A DNA stretch of 64,000 nt from contig JAVTVY010017453.1 of NCBI GenBank assembly GCA_036873755.1, forward strand, positions 1-64,000, read 5' to 3'. This document shows positions 30,401 through 42,188 of the stretch, piece by piece. The position numbers were made by a program, and so were the translations under genes. The notes below the pieces were generated by a model. The model searched no databases, had not been told where the DNA came from, and saw nothing but the letters and a program-made list of their open reading frames with translations. The DNA is from Hanleya hanleyi. Taxonomy: Eukaryota > Mollusca > Polyplacophora > Lepidopleurida > Hanleyidae. Positions within the stretch are counted from its first letter, which is position 1. Each line of letters begins with the position of its first letter.

Positions 30401-32628
30401 ATCAAGGTAGCTTTTATATTGTGATGTCTGGGCATTATTAATTTAGGTCCACGGGGACATCTCATATGATACTATTTAGAAGAAGAAGTATCAGTGTAGG
30501 AGGAAACCAATGACCTATACAATATCAGACTATTCCAGACTTCTCACAATGTAATCAAGGAATCGATAAAACGCGGCTGTAATACAAGCGTCAAACCCGA
30601 TAGTCATTAGTTAGTCGTCGTCCATAAAGAACTGCCGGCTTCATAATCAAAATACCTTATACTCACCAACGACAAACTCTATAAACGCAGCAAATTAGCT
30701 TCTTGCTTGTCATCATGATGTTCGTATTGTCAAATTCTTATCACTTACCAGTATTCTTGACATTTCTTCCCCCCATAAATACTATTTATCCCCTGGGCTA
30801 TGGAGCTGAAACTCACTACACTTTTTCTTGGGTCAAATGGCAGCTCTATGACACCTCAGTTACAACAGTATCCTAGAATACATTTTTAGCAACTTTCTCG
30901 GTCATAGTTGTCGATTTTTTTGTAAGCTAGGTGATTATCTTCTAGAAAATTGCATGATAAATTGGTAAACAATAAACTGATGTGAAATGAAATAGTTATT
31001 TTCCACTTCTAAGAAGAAAGACGAAAACGTCTGAATTTACCCATGATCCTCTGTTCGACGGGTTACGCAAGTAGGCTCAAATGATTATAACATTATACGG
31101 CAGAAAGTCAGGAAGTGTAAGCTCGCAAGTTCGAATCGTTTCGGAGGTAGAATAGAAGTTTGGGAGAGCCGGGGGGGGGGGGGGGGGGGTTAAGCCTGTC
31201 AAGTTGGCTTTACAGTTCTGAGATCCCTACAACAGGCCTCACTCTGTTTTGTTTGGCCTAATATGAAAATTGGTGGAGCAATGAAAACACGTTTTACTTA
31301 CTGATCATTAAGCTTTAACAGTAGCTGCTAGACAAGACTGGGTAATACACATGGAAGACTGAATTAGTCCGGCTGCCATAATAGGTGCTTTTCCTAATTC
31401 TCGGTAATCGATTGACCAAGTAATTTACTTTCTTCAAAGTTTTTATAAAATAATATTGAAAATTCAGTTGGTTTTGTCTGGCTTAAGGAGTTCGTTACAT
31501 TTCACATGCAAACATGTAGATGGTACATCCCTAACAGTCTTATATTGAGTAGGACTGGGGAAAGAAGCATCCAACAAGTCAGATATTTTGACCTTGTTTA
31601 TCCATATAAATCATTTTTCGTATGAATGTGAGAATCCAACATGGATTTCAATGGTATTTTAGGGTTTAGTCAGAAATGTTCACTTAATATACAATTAAAA
31701 AAAAAATAACACGGTTAACATTAAAATCCATTGCTTATATGAGGAACATGCTGTACGGATTTCAATTAGCCATTCACCATGTCAATTTGTGGCAATAGAC
31801 ATAAGTGCCAACATTGCATGTTAACCCAACCTGGCCTGGTTTTGTGGGACATGTCCAGGGCTGGGCTGGGGGAAACATTCCGCCATTATACCCGCAGACA
31901 AGTTCTACCAGAAAATTTAATAAAATTCAAGGTGGCAGATTTGATGACATCTCAGTCACGTCACTTCCCACAGAAGACATTTTTGGTAGATTTGTCGTTC
32001 AGATATTTCGAATTTGTTTTATTTAGGTGATTTGCTTCTGAGACACTGTGTGATAAATTAGTAAATAATCTGATGTGAAATAAAATAGTTCTTGTCCACT
32101 TTTAAGAAAAATGACGAAACATCACATTTCTGGTACGCCCACATGGCTGCCATTTTGAATTACCCACGACCCATGTCGTTCGAGTGTTCTCACGATGCAG
32201 TTGAGTTGTATACTACAATTTGTTACCAAGAATGGGCCTTCGCATCAAGTGACTGGTGACCTTCTTGAATTCAAAACTTAAAACAAAGACTATAACATCA
32301 GATAAGATGACGGAGTCTACACAAGTAAAACGACAAACAGCCCCGTTTGTAATAAAATTTAATATTGGTTAATAATCAAACCGATCATGTATATTGTGGT
32401 AATATATCCAAATTAGCTGGTTTCTTGTTTGAGAGAAGCGGTCAACATCTTCCAAGGATGCCGACAAGACATCACGATGTTCTTTATCGCCAAACCCGAA
32501 TCCGAGACAAGTGATATTTTTTTTCTATTTTCTAGAGTATATCGAGTAAACCAATCGATATAAAGTTAGTTCGATTATATGTGCTAGAATCTGGGACTAA
32601 TAAATCAGTCTCAAGTAATATTAATTTT
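24453..32628. repeat. 8.2-kb repeat, unit C
   Basis: This is 8,176 bases and almost the same as unit B. Offsets between matching points drift from 8,214 to 8,167 through small indels, for example loss of the T-rich stretch near 27,935. Poly-C and poly-G tracts near 29,402 and 31,170 differ in length from unit B. No gene is seen. Confidence 0.85.
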
Positions 32629-33895
32629 GGAGCAGTTCTGAACTATGGTTTCCCAACAAGACTGCATTTGTATCTGATTGGCTAAATGCGACAGTTGTCC
32701 AAATGTTGGAGATGCAATATAGTTTTTCTTTGACCCTACCAGCCCTGGGGAGGGGCAAAATGGCCCTTCTTACCAAAGATTTCTTCTCCGTATTGCCAGA
32801 CCCATGTGCCATTCATATAGTTATGTTTACATATTCTCTGATTGGCTATTGTCATCTTATTTTGTGCATCGAACCCTTTCAGCCTTTGTTATTCGTTTCT
32901 TTTTTTGTTTATAAGAGGCTGCGACTGCTGTTCAACCACAACCTAAATCTGACAAATAAATTTTTGTCGAAACATTGAGACTGTCACCATGCGTTCACTG
33001 AGGTTTTTGCGGAGTTACCTTGCTTCTGCATTAAACTATTGTACTGAATTGAAGGATCGGTCACTGTACACTGTATCACCAATTAATCCCAGTTGACATT
33101 TTGTGACTCTCACAACACAAGGTTGGAATCTAAAGATTAACGAAGCGTTTTATAAATCTTCACTATGAGTCAGTCCCTAACAACCGACGGGCTTACCCTT
33201 GCCATGTGAAGGATCCCGCTTCATTTCGGTAGGAAATCGCACAAGTACTTCAAAACAACTAATGTCATTTCTACAAACTAGTGCAAAATCAGTTTCATCA
33301 GTGAAACGCGGTTCGAATTAATATAATATAATGTTGTAGTTTATCTTTCAATACGTCACATACAAGAAATCGCTCCTAAGTTGGTGAAATTACCGTCTGT
33401 TATGCAAAGGGGGGGGGGGGGGATTGCTGTTGTTGTGCAAAGATCACTTAGCATCTCCAGTGAGTTAGTGTGAACCAAATCATCACTACACATGGAGGAT
33501 AAGTTGTTTTACATTGAAATTCATTGCCTTGAGGATGTTATCATAGTCTTCCTTTCAAAGGTATTGATGCTATATCGCATAATCATGTAACACCATATTG
33601 ACAGATTTATTTATCTCGGATGCCGTGTGGCAAATAAATCACGGTGGGAATGAAATACTGTAACCTTAACTGTAACTGTAATCTTTCTATTTCAGGATAT
33701 GAATATAAAGACCAGATCCCATATTCATACAGGCAGCCGTCGTCCATAAAAACATTCGCGTCCATAAAACAAGGCATTTTCTGCGACATTAAATGTTCAT
33801 TATCAACCATAATCCAAGTAGGGTTGGATACTCAGATTAATTACCAAGAGAGGCGTGGTCTGCTTAATTATCAAACAGAGCATGTGTATACTAGT

Positions 33896-34144
33896 CTGGA
33901 TAGTAATATTCCAGTGGGACCTGCATATGGCGTATACATATCTCGCTTAGTAGCATTTGCTAGATCCTGTGTTAAATGTGACGATTTTAATCAACGTCAC
34001 AAAACATTGTTAAAGAAACTTATAAAACAGGGCTATTCCACCAAACGCCTCCACTCAAAGTTTCTCAAATTTGGCGATTCATATCGCATGCTGATAAAAA
34101 AATACGAACGTAGCGTGCAAGATCTATGGCGCTACGTTTCGTAA
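33896..34144 (+). pseudogene. Reverse transcriptase C-terminal fragment
   Basis: Eighty-two codons in the RT frame, from LDSNIPVG to DLWRYVS and a stop. It lacks all catalytic motifs. The ATG-initiated frame at 33,644 joins unrelated unit sequence to this fragment and is not a gene. Confidence 0.75.
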
Positions 34145-34544
34145 CTTGTGTCTAATTCCGCTTAACCCGGGGCTAGGGGCCGTATGAACCCTTGTACTTC
34201 AAGATCCTCATGGTACTCATATGAACAGTCACAATCAAAGCGTGGCTGAGATACATCATTCTTTAGATGACGACTTTACAACGAATATTATGGATTAAGA
34301 ATACTGATCAGCGATACGGATTTGATATTTTTGGAACATCATGATGTCTTGCCGGCATCATTGAAAACTGTTGACCGCTTCTCTCTTGCAGGAAACAAGC
34401 CTATGTTTATGTATACTATGATTGTCTTTTTGAATTTGGTGCTAATACTGTTATATGGAATATGGAATAGGTCTTTGGATTATGGACGCGGATATTCTCT
34501 AATGGACGACGGCTGAATTATGGATGACGGACTAGACGCTTGTA
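33896..34544 (+). mobile_element. Penelope-like RT element, 5'-truncated copy
   Basis: Matches 43,246-43,893 almost base for base, ending at the same point (GACGCTTGTAAT). It interrupts unit sequence present uninterrupted at 13,855-13,880. The 5' truncation and fixed 3' end are typical of target-primed retrotransposition. No clear target-site duplication is seen. Confidence 0.75.
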
Positions 34545-34607
34545 ATTTATCCAAATTAGCCGAAAAGCAAGTATAGTTACTATCGAAGGATTTTATGGAT
34601 TTCTTAA

Positions 34608-35187
34608 AGATGTAATCAGCCTCAAATCTGGGCTGAAATCAATGTCTCTCAAACTCAGCGAAAGTGAAGTATGTTACAACAGGTACAAAATGAAACACAT
34701 TTGACCACAAAAAAATAAACTTGTTTCTACCATTCACGAGAAAATAGAAGGAATTTATCTTTTAAAATAAACAGCATGGCATGCCGTTTATTTTTCCACG
34801 GCCGTGTCAACAAGCGTATACACGTATGGTGCATTCTACCAACGTATGCTGTGCAACATTACCGAACCGTAGGCACGAGCCATGCCGTCATCCCATGGCT
34901 GCAGCTGTGCAGCATTCAAATTCGTGAGCGTCGCCACGTCACTCATACGTCACTGCGTGACGTCATTTTCCTCTCCGCGTACAACACACACTCAATGGCG
35001 AGACAGAAAAGCCGTCGAAGCGGGCAGAGTTACAAATTTCTCTGACAAGATATTTCTGCATTAGTTGTATATGACGATCCCACTAACATCAAATATAATA
35101 CATATGATGCTTTGGTAATCTCCCCTGCTGAAAAAACGCACAGGGGAGAGTTTACAAAATCCATCCATTTTGAGGCTGATTACATCT
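34608..35187. mobile_element. 580-bp MITE, TTAA target site (piggyBac-like)
   Basis: The 19-base terminal inverted repeats AGATGTAATCAGCCTCAAA are perfect. They are flanked by TTAA on both sides (34,604-34,607 and 35,188-35,191). Unit A at about 13,923 shows the empty site with a single TTAA. Duplicated TTAA is the signature of piggyBac-family insertion, though the terminal sequence is not the usual CCC start. No transposase is encoded. The interior holds CRE-type motifs (TGACGTCA at 34,958) and GC-rich sequence unlike the surroundings. Confidence 0.8.
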
Positions 35188-35751
35188 TTAAGCGGTTGGT
35201 CGATATGGATTGTCTGTACTGACGTGTGGGCGAATAACGGTGCAAATGGCCGATATTTAACGTACTCCTTATTATCTGAGCTCTATTGGATATTAATATC
35301 GCACCATTTGTCAGTCAGTCAGAATTTCCTGTCCGTTAGAAAAGAGGCCTCTTTAAATGTAGTAATCAATAACTTCTTGTAGAGGAGGACTTCACTCTGG
35401 AACCCCAGACCGTCTGAGTCGGCAGAAAAGTAAGGAAATTCATATGGAATACTTTCAAACTGTATCGATCTACTGCTCACGGAGTATATGGCAGCTAGCG
35501 ACTGAGCAGCAAAATTACGGTAGCTTTCATATCGTGTTGTCTGGGCATTAATAATTTAGGTCCACGGGGGCATCACATATGATACTATTTAGAAGTAATC
35601 AAATCCAAAATGGCAGCTTTGATGACACCTCAGTCACGTTATTAACCAAGAAGACATTTTCAGCAGATATTTTCGGTCAGATTTTCAGAGTTTTTTTCGT
35701 GAGGAGATTTTCTTCTGGAAAACTGTCAATACGTTACAAGACATTGCCAAA

Positions 35752-36564
35752 ATGTTGCAGGAATTGAACCCTGTCGATGTGCCTTGTTTCGTTGCCAAAA
35801 AGCTCAGCAGATTACCACCAGTGTCCACAAACCATATTGACGTAACGACGCTGTTACGAGAAATCAACGGCTTGAAAATGCAAATGTCAGATGTTACAGA
35901 TTTTGTCCGAGAACTAAATGGTCTGAAGAAGCAAATGTCGGACGTGACCAAAAAGATCGACACTATAGGCAATGCGCAGGCAACTGTACACACGAAATTG
36001 GATAAAATAACCCAAAAGTGCCAGCAAATTACAACACATATAAGGGTAGTGGGAAGAGGTGCCGACATACTGACTGCGTCACCCACAAGTGTACATGCTG
36101 CAAAATCTGGTGGTGCTGGAAACCCCTCTGCCAGTTCTTCGAGTGGCCCTGCAGTTAGAGTAACTAATGGTGCTTCTAGTTGTGGAAATACAGTTGCTGC
36201 CACAAATGAAGGTTCGCCAGGTACTGCTCTCGACGTCTGTGCCAATAACGTGAGTAATGGTGAATCTCCCAGGTTAACTAATTCTTCTCATGGTACAGTA
36301 GTGAACCGAGATGTTTTTATTCGTCCTGATCATCCGATCCCCTTTTCCCATGAGTCGACGGAGAAAGGCACTCCCTTGTACTCCAGTGTGTTGACGAAAT
36401 CTAATGACAAGTTCACGACTGTTTCACGATCTAAATCCAAGAATAAATCTGATCTCCGTGGGGTCCGGGCTTACCCTCCTGTTGAAATCTTCGTCACCCG
36501 TCTGGACCCTGATACGTTGACGACATTCGCAAATATGTTAAACGGATATCAGGACTTGACGTAA
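35752..36564 (+). pseudogene. LINE ORF1 remnant, coiled-coil protein
   Basis: Two hundred and seventy codons are open. The N-terminal third is a coiled coil with a duplicated unit (NGLKMQMSDVT and NGLKKQMSDVT). A Ser/Ala/Gly-rich linker follows, then a basic segment (SRSKSKNK) before a segment (VEIFVTRLDP) like the start of an RNA-binding domain. The frame in fact opens before the Met (VNTLQDIAK), so the true N-terminus is missing. The reading frame breaks after 36,564 and continues in another frame to 36,824. ORF1 proteins of LINEs bind RNA and form the transport particle. Confidence 0.7.
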
Positions 36565-36837
36565 AGTGTGAGCAGTTGCCTACCAAGTACGACTCTTATG
36601 CGTCTTTCTGGCTACGTGTGAGTGGTCGTCACTCCCGAACTCTCTTGAGCAAAACTTACTGGCCCGAGGAAGTACTTGCTCGTAAATACTACAGGCGGCG
36701 TCAGCAAGAGGATTACGGTTCAGAGAGGGACTCCCGTGTTGTTTCGAATCGCGGCCCATTGCGGAACAACGACACCTACAGAACAAGTTGGTACAGCGAG
36801 GATGATGAGTGTGATTATACGTGAATACAAATCTCTA

Positions 36838-37617
36838 ATTTTCACTACGGAACTAAAGATTACATCATACAACTGTCGGTCACTGAAATCGTCTACAGCA
36901 GAGGTGAAGGCACTTTGTGACATTAGTGACATTTGTTTACTACAAGAGACATGGTTGCAAAAAAATGAACTGGGGTTTAATACTAAATTCCATTAACTGT
37001 GATTTTTATGGTCGTGGTGTATCTGCAATTGATGATACTGTTTTAATCAGAGGTCGGCCGTATGGCGGTCTTGCTATACTTTGGAAAAAATCCTTTGGTA
37101 CTGGAGTAAATTTTATTGATTACAATGATACCAGGTTAATTGGAATCCGCATGGAGTCTGCCCACTCCAAACTTCTTATTATTTGTATTTACATGCCTAC
37201 TGACTGTCCGGAAAACCTAGAGTATTTCCTCGACTATCTTGGTAAGATAAGGGCTATCATTGAAGAGTCTGATATTCCTAATGTTCTTGTTGTTGGTGAT
37301 TGGAACGCTTACCCATCGCGTATGTTTGGTACTGAGCTTTTTAATTTTTGTACTGAGTATAACTTGTTTGTATCTGATATTGAGCGTCTGCCAGATGATA
37401 CATATACTTATATAAGTGACGCCCATTTATCTACGTCATGGCTGGATCACTGTGTGTCGTCTAACAATGTTAATCTGTCAATCCAATCTATCGAAGTACT
37501 ATATGACGTTATTACGTCCGATCATCGACCTTTGTACATTTCTATTATCTGGGATATATTACCGACCTTAGAGAAATGTACTAGTACATCACGTAGTTAT
37601 GTAACTGATTGCCAATG
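36838..37617 (+). pseudogene. LINE APE-type endonuclease domain
   Basis: The N-terminal part (SYNCRSL, then LLQETWL) and the rest (GGLAILWKK, VVGDWNAYPS, SWLDHCV, TSDHRPL) lie in two frames with a shift at about 36,975-37,000. The motifs are those of apurinic-like endonucleases that nick the target DNA for LINE insertion. Catalytic N, E, D/N, D and H positions are still visible, but the frameshift disables the gene. Confidence 0.8.
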
Positions 37618-37619
37618 AA

Positions 37620-38195
37620 ATTTCTATGTATACTGAAGCTGCTCAGCAGCGCCTAAGCAAATTGTCTATTCCAGTATATGCTGTATTGTGTGATGAAACT
37701 GATTGTGGTGATCTGTATCATGAGGAAATCTGTAAATATTATAATTCTATTGTGTATGCACTAGCTGTCATCTGCGGCCACCGAGATAATATCAAAAGTT
37801 AAAGTCAATAAGGATCATATTGTTCCAGGTTGGAACGACTGTGTCTCGGATTTACATGCCCATGCAAGAACCAGCTTTCTTCTATGGAGAGAACATGGTA
37901 GCCCACGTAACGGGCCTATTGCTGATTACATGCACCGTACCAGAAGACAGTTTAAATACGCTTTGCGAGCGTGTAGAAAAGAAGAAGATAACATTCGCGC
38001 GGACAAGATGGCTCAAGCTTTCTCAGAGAACTCGTCCGAAGATTTTTGGAAAGAGGTTAAAACATCTAACTCTAAATTTATGTCTTGACCTTGTCGTATC
38101 GACGATGCTGAAGGCGAAACCAGCATAGCCAACTTGTGGAAGGACAAATTCTGTAGCACCCTTAATAGCTTTACTACCGAAACTGTAAGATTGAG
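37620..38195 (+). pseudogene. Degenerate linker between LINE endonuclease and RT
   Basis: Fragments of the connecting region can be read in changing frames. One stop precedes 37,803, and recognisable pieces such as SFLLWREHGSPRNGP and FWKEVKTSNSKF have the pattern of LINE ORF2 linkers. Several stops and shifts are present. Confidence 0.55.
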
Positions 38196-38917
38196 GTGTT
38201 AGACGCCCTGACTCAGTTTAAGACTGAATCCATGATTGGGCCTACTGTTGTACCTGACAATCTTTGTTTTATCGTGCGTGGCATGAAGTGTAATAAGTCG
38301 CCCGGTTTTGGCGGTCTGTCAGCTGAACATTTGAAACATGCCCCCGATGCTCTATATATCCATCTGTCGCTGTGTTTGAACGCTATGCTCTTCCATGGAT
38401 GCGTCCCAAAAGAAATGACGTTTGTTATTATTAATCCTATTGTTAAAAATAAATCTGGTGATATAACTGAATCTGACAACTACAGACCTATTGCGGTTGC
38501 CACTGTTCTCTCAAAAGTTGTTGAACTGTTTATATTACAAAAATGTGAAGAACAATTGTATAGCTCTGATTTTCAGTTTGGTTTTAAATCTGGGCATTCT
38601 ACTGACCAATGTATTTATGTTCTTAAGGAAGTTGTTAATTTTTATCGCACTAATGGAAGCCTTCTGAAAAAGCTAATAGATCGGTGGGGGTCCACACTCT
38701 CTGCATTTTTTATGGTTACTAATGGTGTCCGACAAGGTGGGATTTTATCTCCCCGTCTTTTTGCTATTTATTTACATGATCTTGATATGTCATTATCCAA
38801 GGCTGGAGTTGGTTGCAATATCTCTGGTTTGTTCATCAATCATTTGTTATACGCGGATGATATGTGTCTGATATGCCCTTCTGCCAAAGCTCTACAAGCA
38901 CTATTAGACTACTGCTC
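38196..38917 (+). pseudogene. LINE reverse transcriptase domain, 5' part
   Basis: RT motifs include NYRPIAVATVLSK, FGFKSGHST, GVRQGGILSP and LLYADDMCL, the last holding the catalytic aspartate pair. Between YRTNGS and LLKKLIDRWG about 50-60 residues are missing, including motif A with its catalytic aspartate, so this copy is inactive even apart from the insertion. The frame is cut by the LTR-like element at 38,921. Confidence 0.8.
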
Positions 38918-38920
38918 TGT

Positions 38921-40660
38921 AGGTTAGACTTCACTATTAAGATGAAATACCGCAGAAAACAGGGCGTCTGCTGATTGACTGTTATTCATCCCAGGAAGGA
39001 ATGGTTGGTATCATGTATATTGAAATTCTTTTTGGATTATTTGATAAATCAAAATATACAAAAAAGCTGGAACAGTGTCTGCAGACAGCAACATTGTGAC
39101 AGCTTCTTGTCGGGTACCCCCATGGTGTTTTAGGGCATTTTTAATTTCTGCCGGGTGATTGTCTATGATGGCGGCTGGTTCGAAATCGAGCCGCTCAGCA
39201 TATGTTCAAATTGCCGATAAATTTGACAGAACAAATAAGTCTTTCCAGCAAGGTAGGTCATTTGTTGCAACGAAATATTGGGAATAGGTTTTTCTGAAGA
39301 TGTGCCGGCCAAATTTACTACATAATAAGTAAGGAATTTTAATAGTATTTTCACACCTTAAGGCAGATTTTAACATTTTGTTGTTGTTGTTGAAAACTGC
39401 TGCCGATGCATTCTTAGGCACTTGCAATCTTCTTATTAACTGTTTTCTGTTGTAAACAAAGGACTCCAAAGGCGTGAATGGGGCCGAAAGTGGAAATCTT
39501 GTTCATTAATGAGTTGTCGGAGCTCGCCGCATTGTTCGAATGGCATGATATTGCTGTTTGGGCTTTTATACATTCTTAGACTTGTCTTTGAGCTTTTTAA
39601 CACTTATCCAATAGTCAGCCAATATCATGAGCATAGTGGTTGAAATAATCATCACCTAGATTCCAGTCTACCCCAAGCTTTCCATCGGTTAACAGAACCC
39701 CTCCAATTTGAGGATCTTAACTTGAAGTTTATATGCACCACATTTCATGGCCATAGTTCTTAGTTATACCGGTTCTTGTGTGATAATAGCCTGGTTTGCC
39801 AGCATTTTTGCCAGAGTAATCATTTTGCAATTCAATGTTTTCGTCACCACTTAGTGTATGAAGTTTAAATATGGGCTTTTGGGATGAAGGATGGGGGGTG
39901 GGGTGCATTTTTTTCTGACAACTGCATTGTGGTATATGTGAAGATCCACCTGCATATATTAGCTGACAGATACATGATGAAATAGTGTAGGGAACCATAG
40001 AATATATCTTTCCATGTTCTTTATCTGAAGATATTGAGGTGTTTATTGAGATTAGATGATACAAGGAAATGTTGCATTTTTGCACAATTTGAGATATGGC
40101 TGCATACTGGTATCTTTGCAACTGCTGGACCAAGGGTGCTAATATTTGCCCATTTGTGTGCCACTATATCCCCAACTTCACCATAGAAATATGAATAATA
40201 TTGGGTGATTTTTGTCTACTTGTAGGTTAGACTTCACTATTAAGTGTGAAATACCGCAGAAAACAGGGCGTCTGCTGATTGGCTGTTATTCATCCCAGGA
40301 AGGAATGGTTGGTATCATATATATTGAAATTCTTTTTGGATTATTTGATAAATCAAAATATACAAAAAAGCTGGAACAGTGTCTGCAGACAGCAACATTG
40401 TGACAGCTTTTTGTCGGGTACCCCCATGGTGTTTTAGGGCATTTTTAGTTTCTGCCGGGTGATTGTCTATGATGGCGGCTGGTTCGAAATCGAGCCGCTC
40501 ATCATATGTTCAAATTGCCGATAAATTTGACAGAACAAATAAGTCTTTCCAGCAAGGTAGGTCATTTGTTGCAACGAAATATTGGGAATAGGTTTTTCTG
40601 GAGATGTGCCGGCCAAATTTACTACATAATAAGTAAGGAATTTTAATAGTATTTTCACAC
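38921..40660. mobile_element. Short LTR-like (TRIM-like) element inside the LINE
   Basis: Direct repeats at 38,921-39,356 and 40,224-40,660 are about 436 bases and nearly identical. They bracket 867 bases of internal sequence with no recognisable protein. CTGT occurs on both sides (38,917-38,920 and 40,661-40,664) and removing one copy restores the LINE reading frame, so CTGT is a likely target-site duplication. Alternatively the repeats run from TGT to ACA as in classical LTRs. No primer-binding site was recognised. Minus-strand frames (39,729-40,133 among others) match no family I know. Confidence 0.65.
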
Positions 40661-40664
40661 CTGT

Positions 40665-41259
40665 ATATGCCGAGTCCCATGATATAATATATAATACTAA
40701 GAAGACTGTTTGCATGGTTTTAGCACCTAGACGCTATGGAGACTTTAGGCCTCCTGTAGTTAAGTTATGTGGAGCGGTTTTGTAATATGTCGACCGTTAC
40801 AACTACCTGGGTCATATTATAACCTGTGATCTTTTGGACAATGCGGATATGGAATCTCAGAGGGGAAAACTGTGTGTTCGCGCCAATGTATTACTTAGAA
40901 AATTCCATGCCTGTACGCCCGCCGTTAAGAAAACTCTTTTTAAAGCATACTGTTGCAACATTTATTGCTGTCAACTTTGGAATACGTATTCTAAGACTGT
41001 ACTCAATGGTATCAGGGTTATGTATAACAATACCTTTAGATGGCTGTTGCATTACAGATATAGTTGTAGTGACAGTGAAATGTTTGCTATCAATCGTATT
41101 ACGTCGTTTGGTGAACTGATGAGGAAGGCAGTGTATTCGTTTAAAACTAGAATTGACTCGAGTGACAACCTGTTATTATATACCATACGTAACTCTGATC
41201 TTCAGGTTAAATCTGTGTTGCTTGCTAAATGGCAAGAACTTTTGTACACCTTTAAGTAG
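40665..41259 (+). pseudogene. LINE reverse transcriptase and C-terminal domain, 3' part
   Basis: The frame of the 5' part resumes after the insertion (YAESHDIIYNTKK) and runs to a stop at 41,259, interrupted by a TAA at about 40,783 (FRPPVVKLCGAVL, stop, YVDRYNYLGHII). The segment has the usual YLGHII and LFKAYC motifs of LINE ORF2 C-termini. The 3' UTR is only about 45 bases before the (ATT)n tail. Confidence 0.75.
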
Positions 41260-42188
41260 TGCTTATTTGCACTACACACTTACTACAGTTATTTCTTTGT
41301 ACAATAAAAAATTATTATTATTATTATTATAATAAATAAGTAAATAATAAACTTATGTGAAATAAAATAGTTCTTGGGCACTTTTAAGAAGAAGGACGAA
41401 AATATCACTTTTCTGGTACTCCCATATGACCGCGATTTTGAATTACCCATGACCGTCTGTTCGGCGGGTTACGCAAGCAGGCTCAAAACCCTACCGTAGC
41501 ATGATACCGTACAAAGTCACGAAGTGTCAGCTCGCAAGTTCGAGTCGTTTAGGAGGTAGAATGAAAGCTTGAGAGAGCTGGAGGGGGGGGGGGAGAGGGA
41601 GGGGGGGGGGTGAGCCTGCCAAAGTGGCTTTAAAATCAGAGACTTAAGAGATCGCTACAACAGGCCTCCTCAAATCACTTTTTGTTTCTGCCTAATATGA
41701 GAATTGGTGGAGCAATTAATACACGTTTCACTCACTGAATATTACGTTTTTTAAATTCAGCTGCTAGACAAGACTGGATAACTGGGTTAGTCCGGCTGCC
41801 ATAGCAGGTGTTTTTCCCAGTACTTGGTAATCGATTGTCCAAGTAATTTACTTTCTTCAAAGTTTTTTTTTATAAAATATTGAAAATTCAGATCATTTTT
41901 TTTCTGGCTGTAGGAGTTCAAAATGTTGATGGTACATCCCCCTAAGTAACAGTCTTATATTGTGTACGACTGGGGGAAAAAACATCCAACCAGTCAGATA
42001 TTTTGACCGTGTTTATCCATATAAATCATTTTCGTAAGAACGTGAGAATCCAACATGGATTTCGATGGTATGTAATAGGTTCAGTCAAAAATGTGCACAT
42101 GATATACAATCTTAGAAAAAGCTTAACACGGTGACCATTCAAATCTATTGCTTACATGGGGCACATGCAGTACGGATTTCAATTAGCC

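Larger units (their letters stand above)
35722..41329 (+). mobile_element. Decayed non-LTR retrotransposon (LINE, CR1/Jockey-like)
   Basis: Inserted in unit sequence that resumes at about 41,330. In order it carries an ORF1 remnant, an APE-type endonuclease, a reverse transcriptase and a C-terminal domain. It ends with AATAAA and an (ATT)n tail at 41,305-41,329. The 5' end is truncated inside ORF1. It is split by an LTR-like element at 38,921-40,660. Clade placement within the CR1/Jockey/L2 group is uncertain. Confidence 0.85.

Noticed and set aside
13410..31190. Poly-G and poly-C runs
   Set aside because: They recur at fixed unit positions with variable length; ordinary slippage tracts, also prone to sequencing error.
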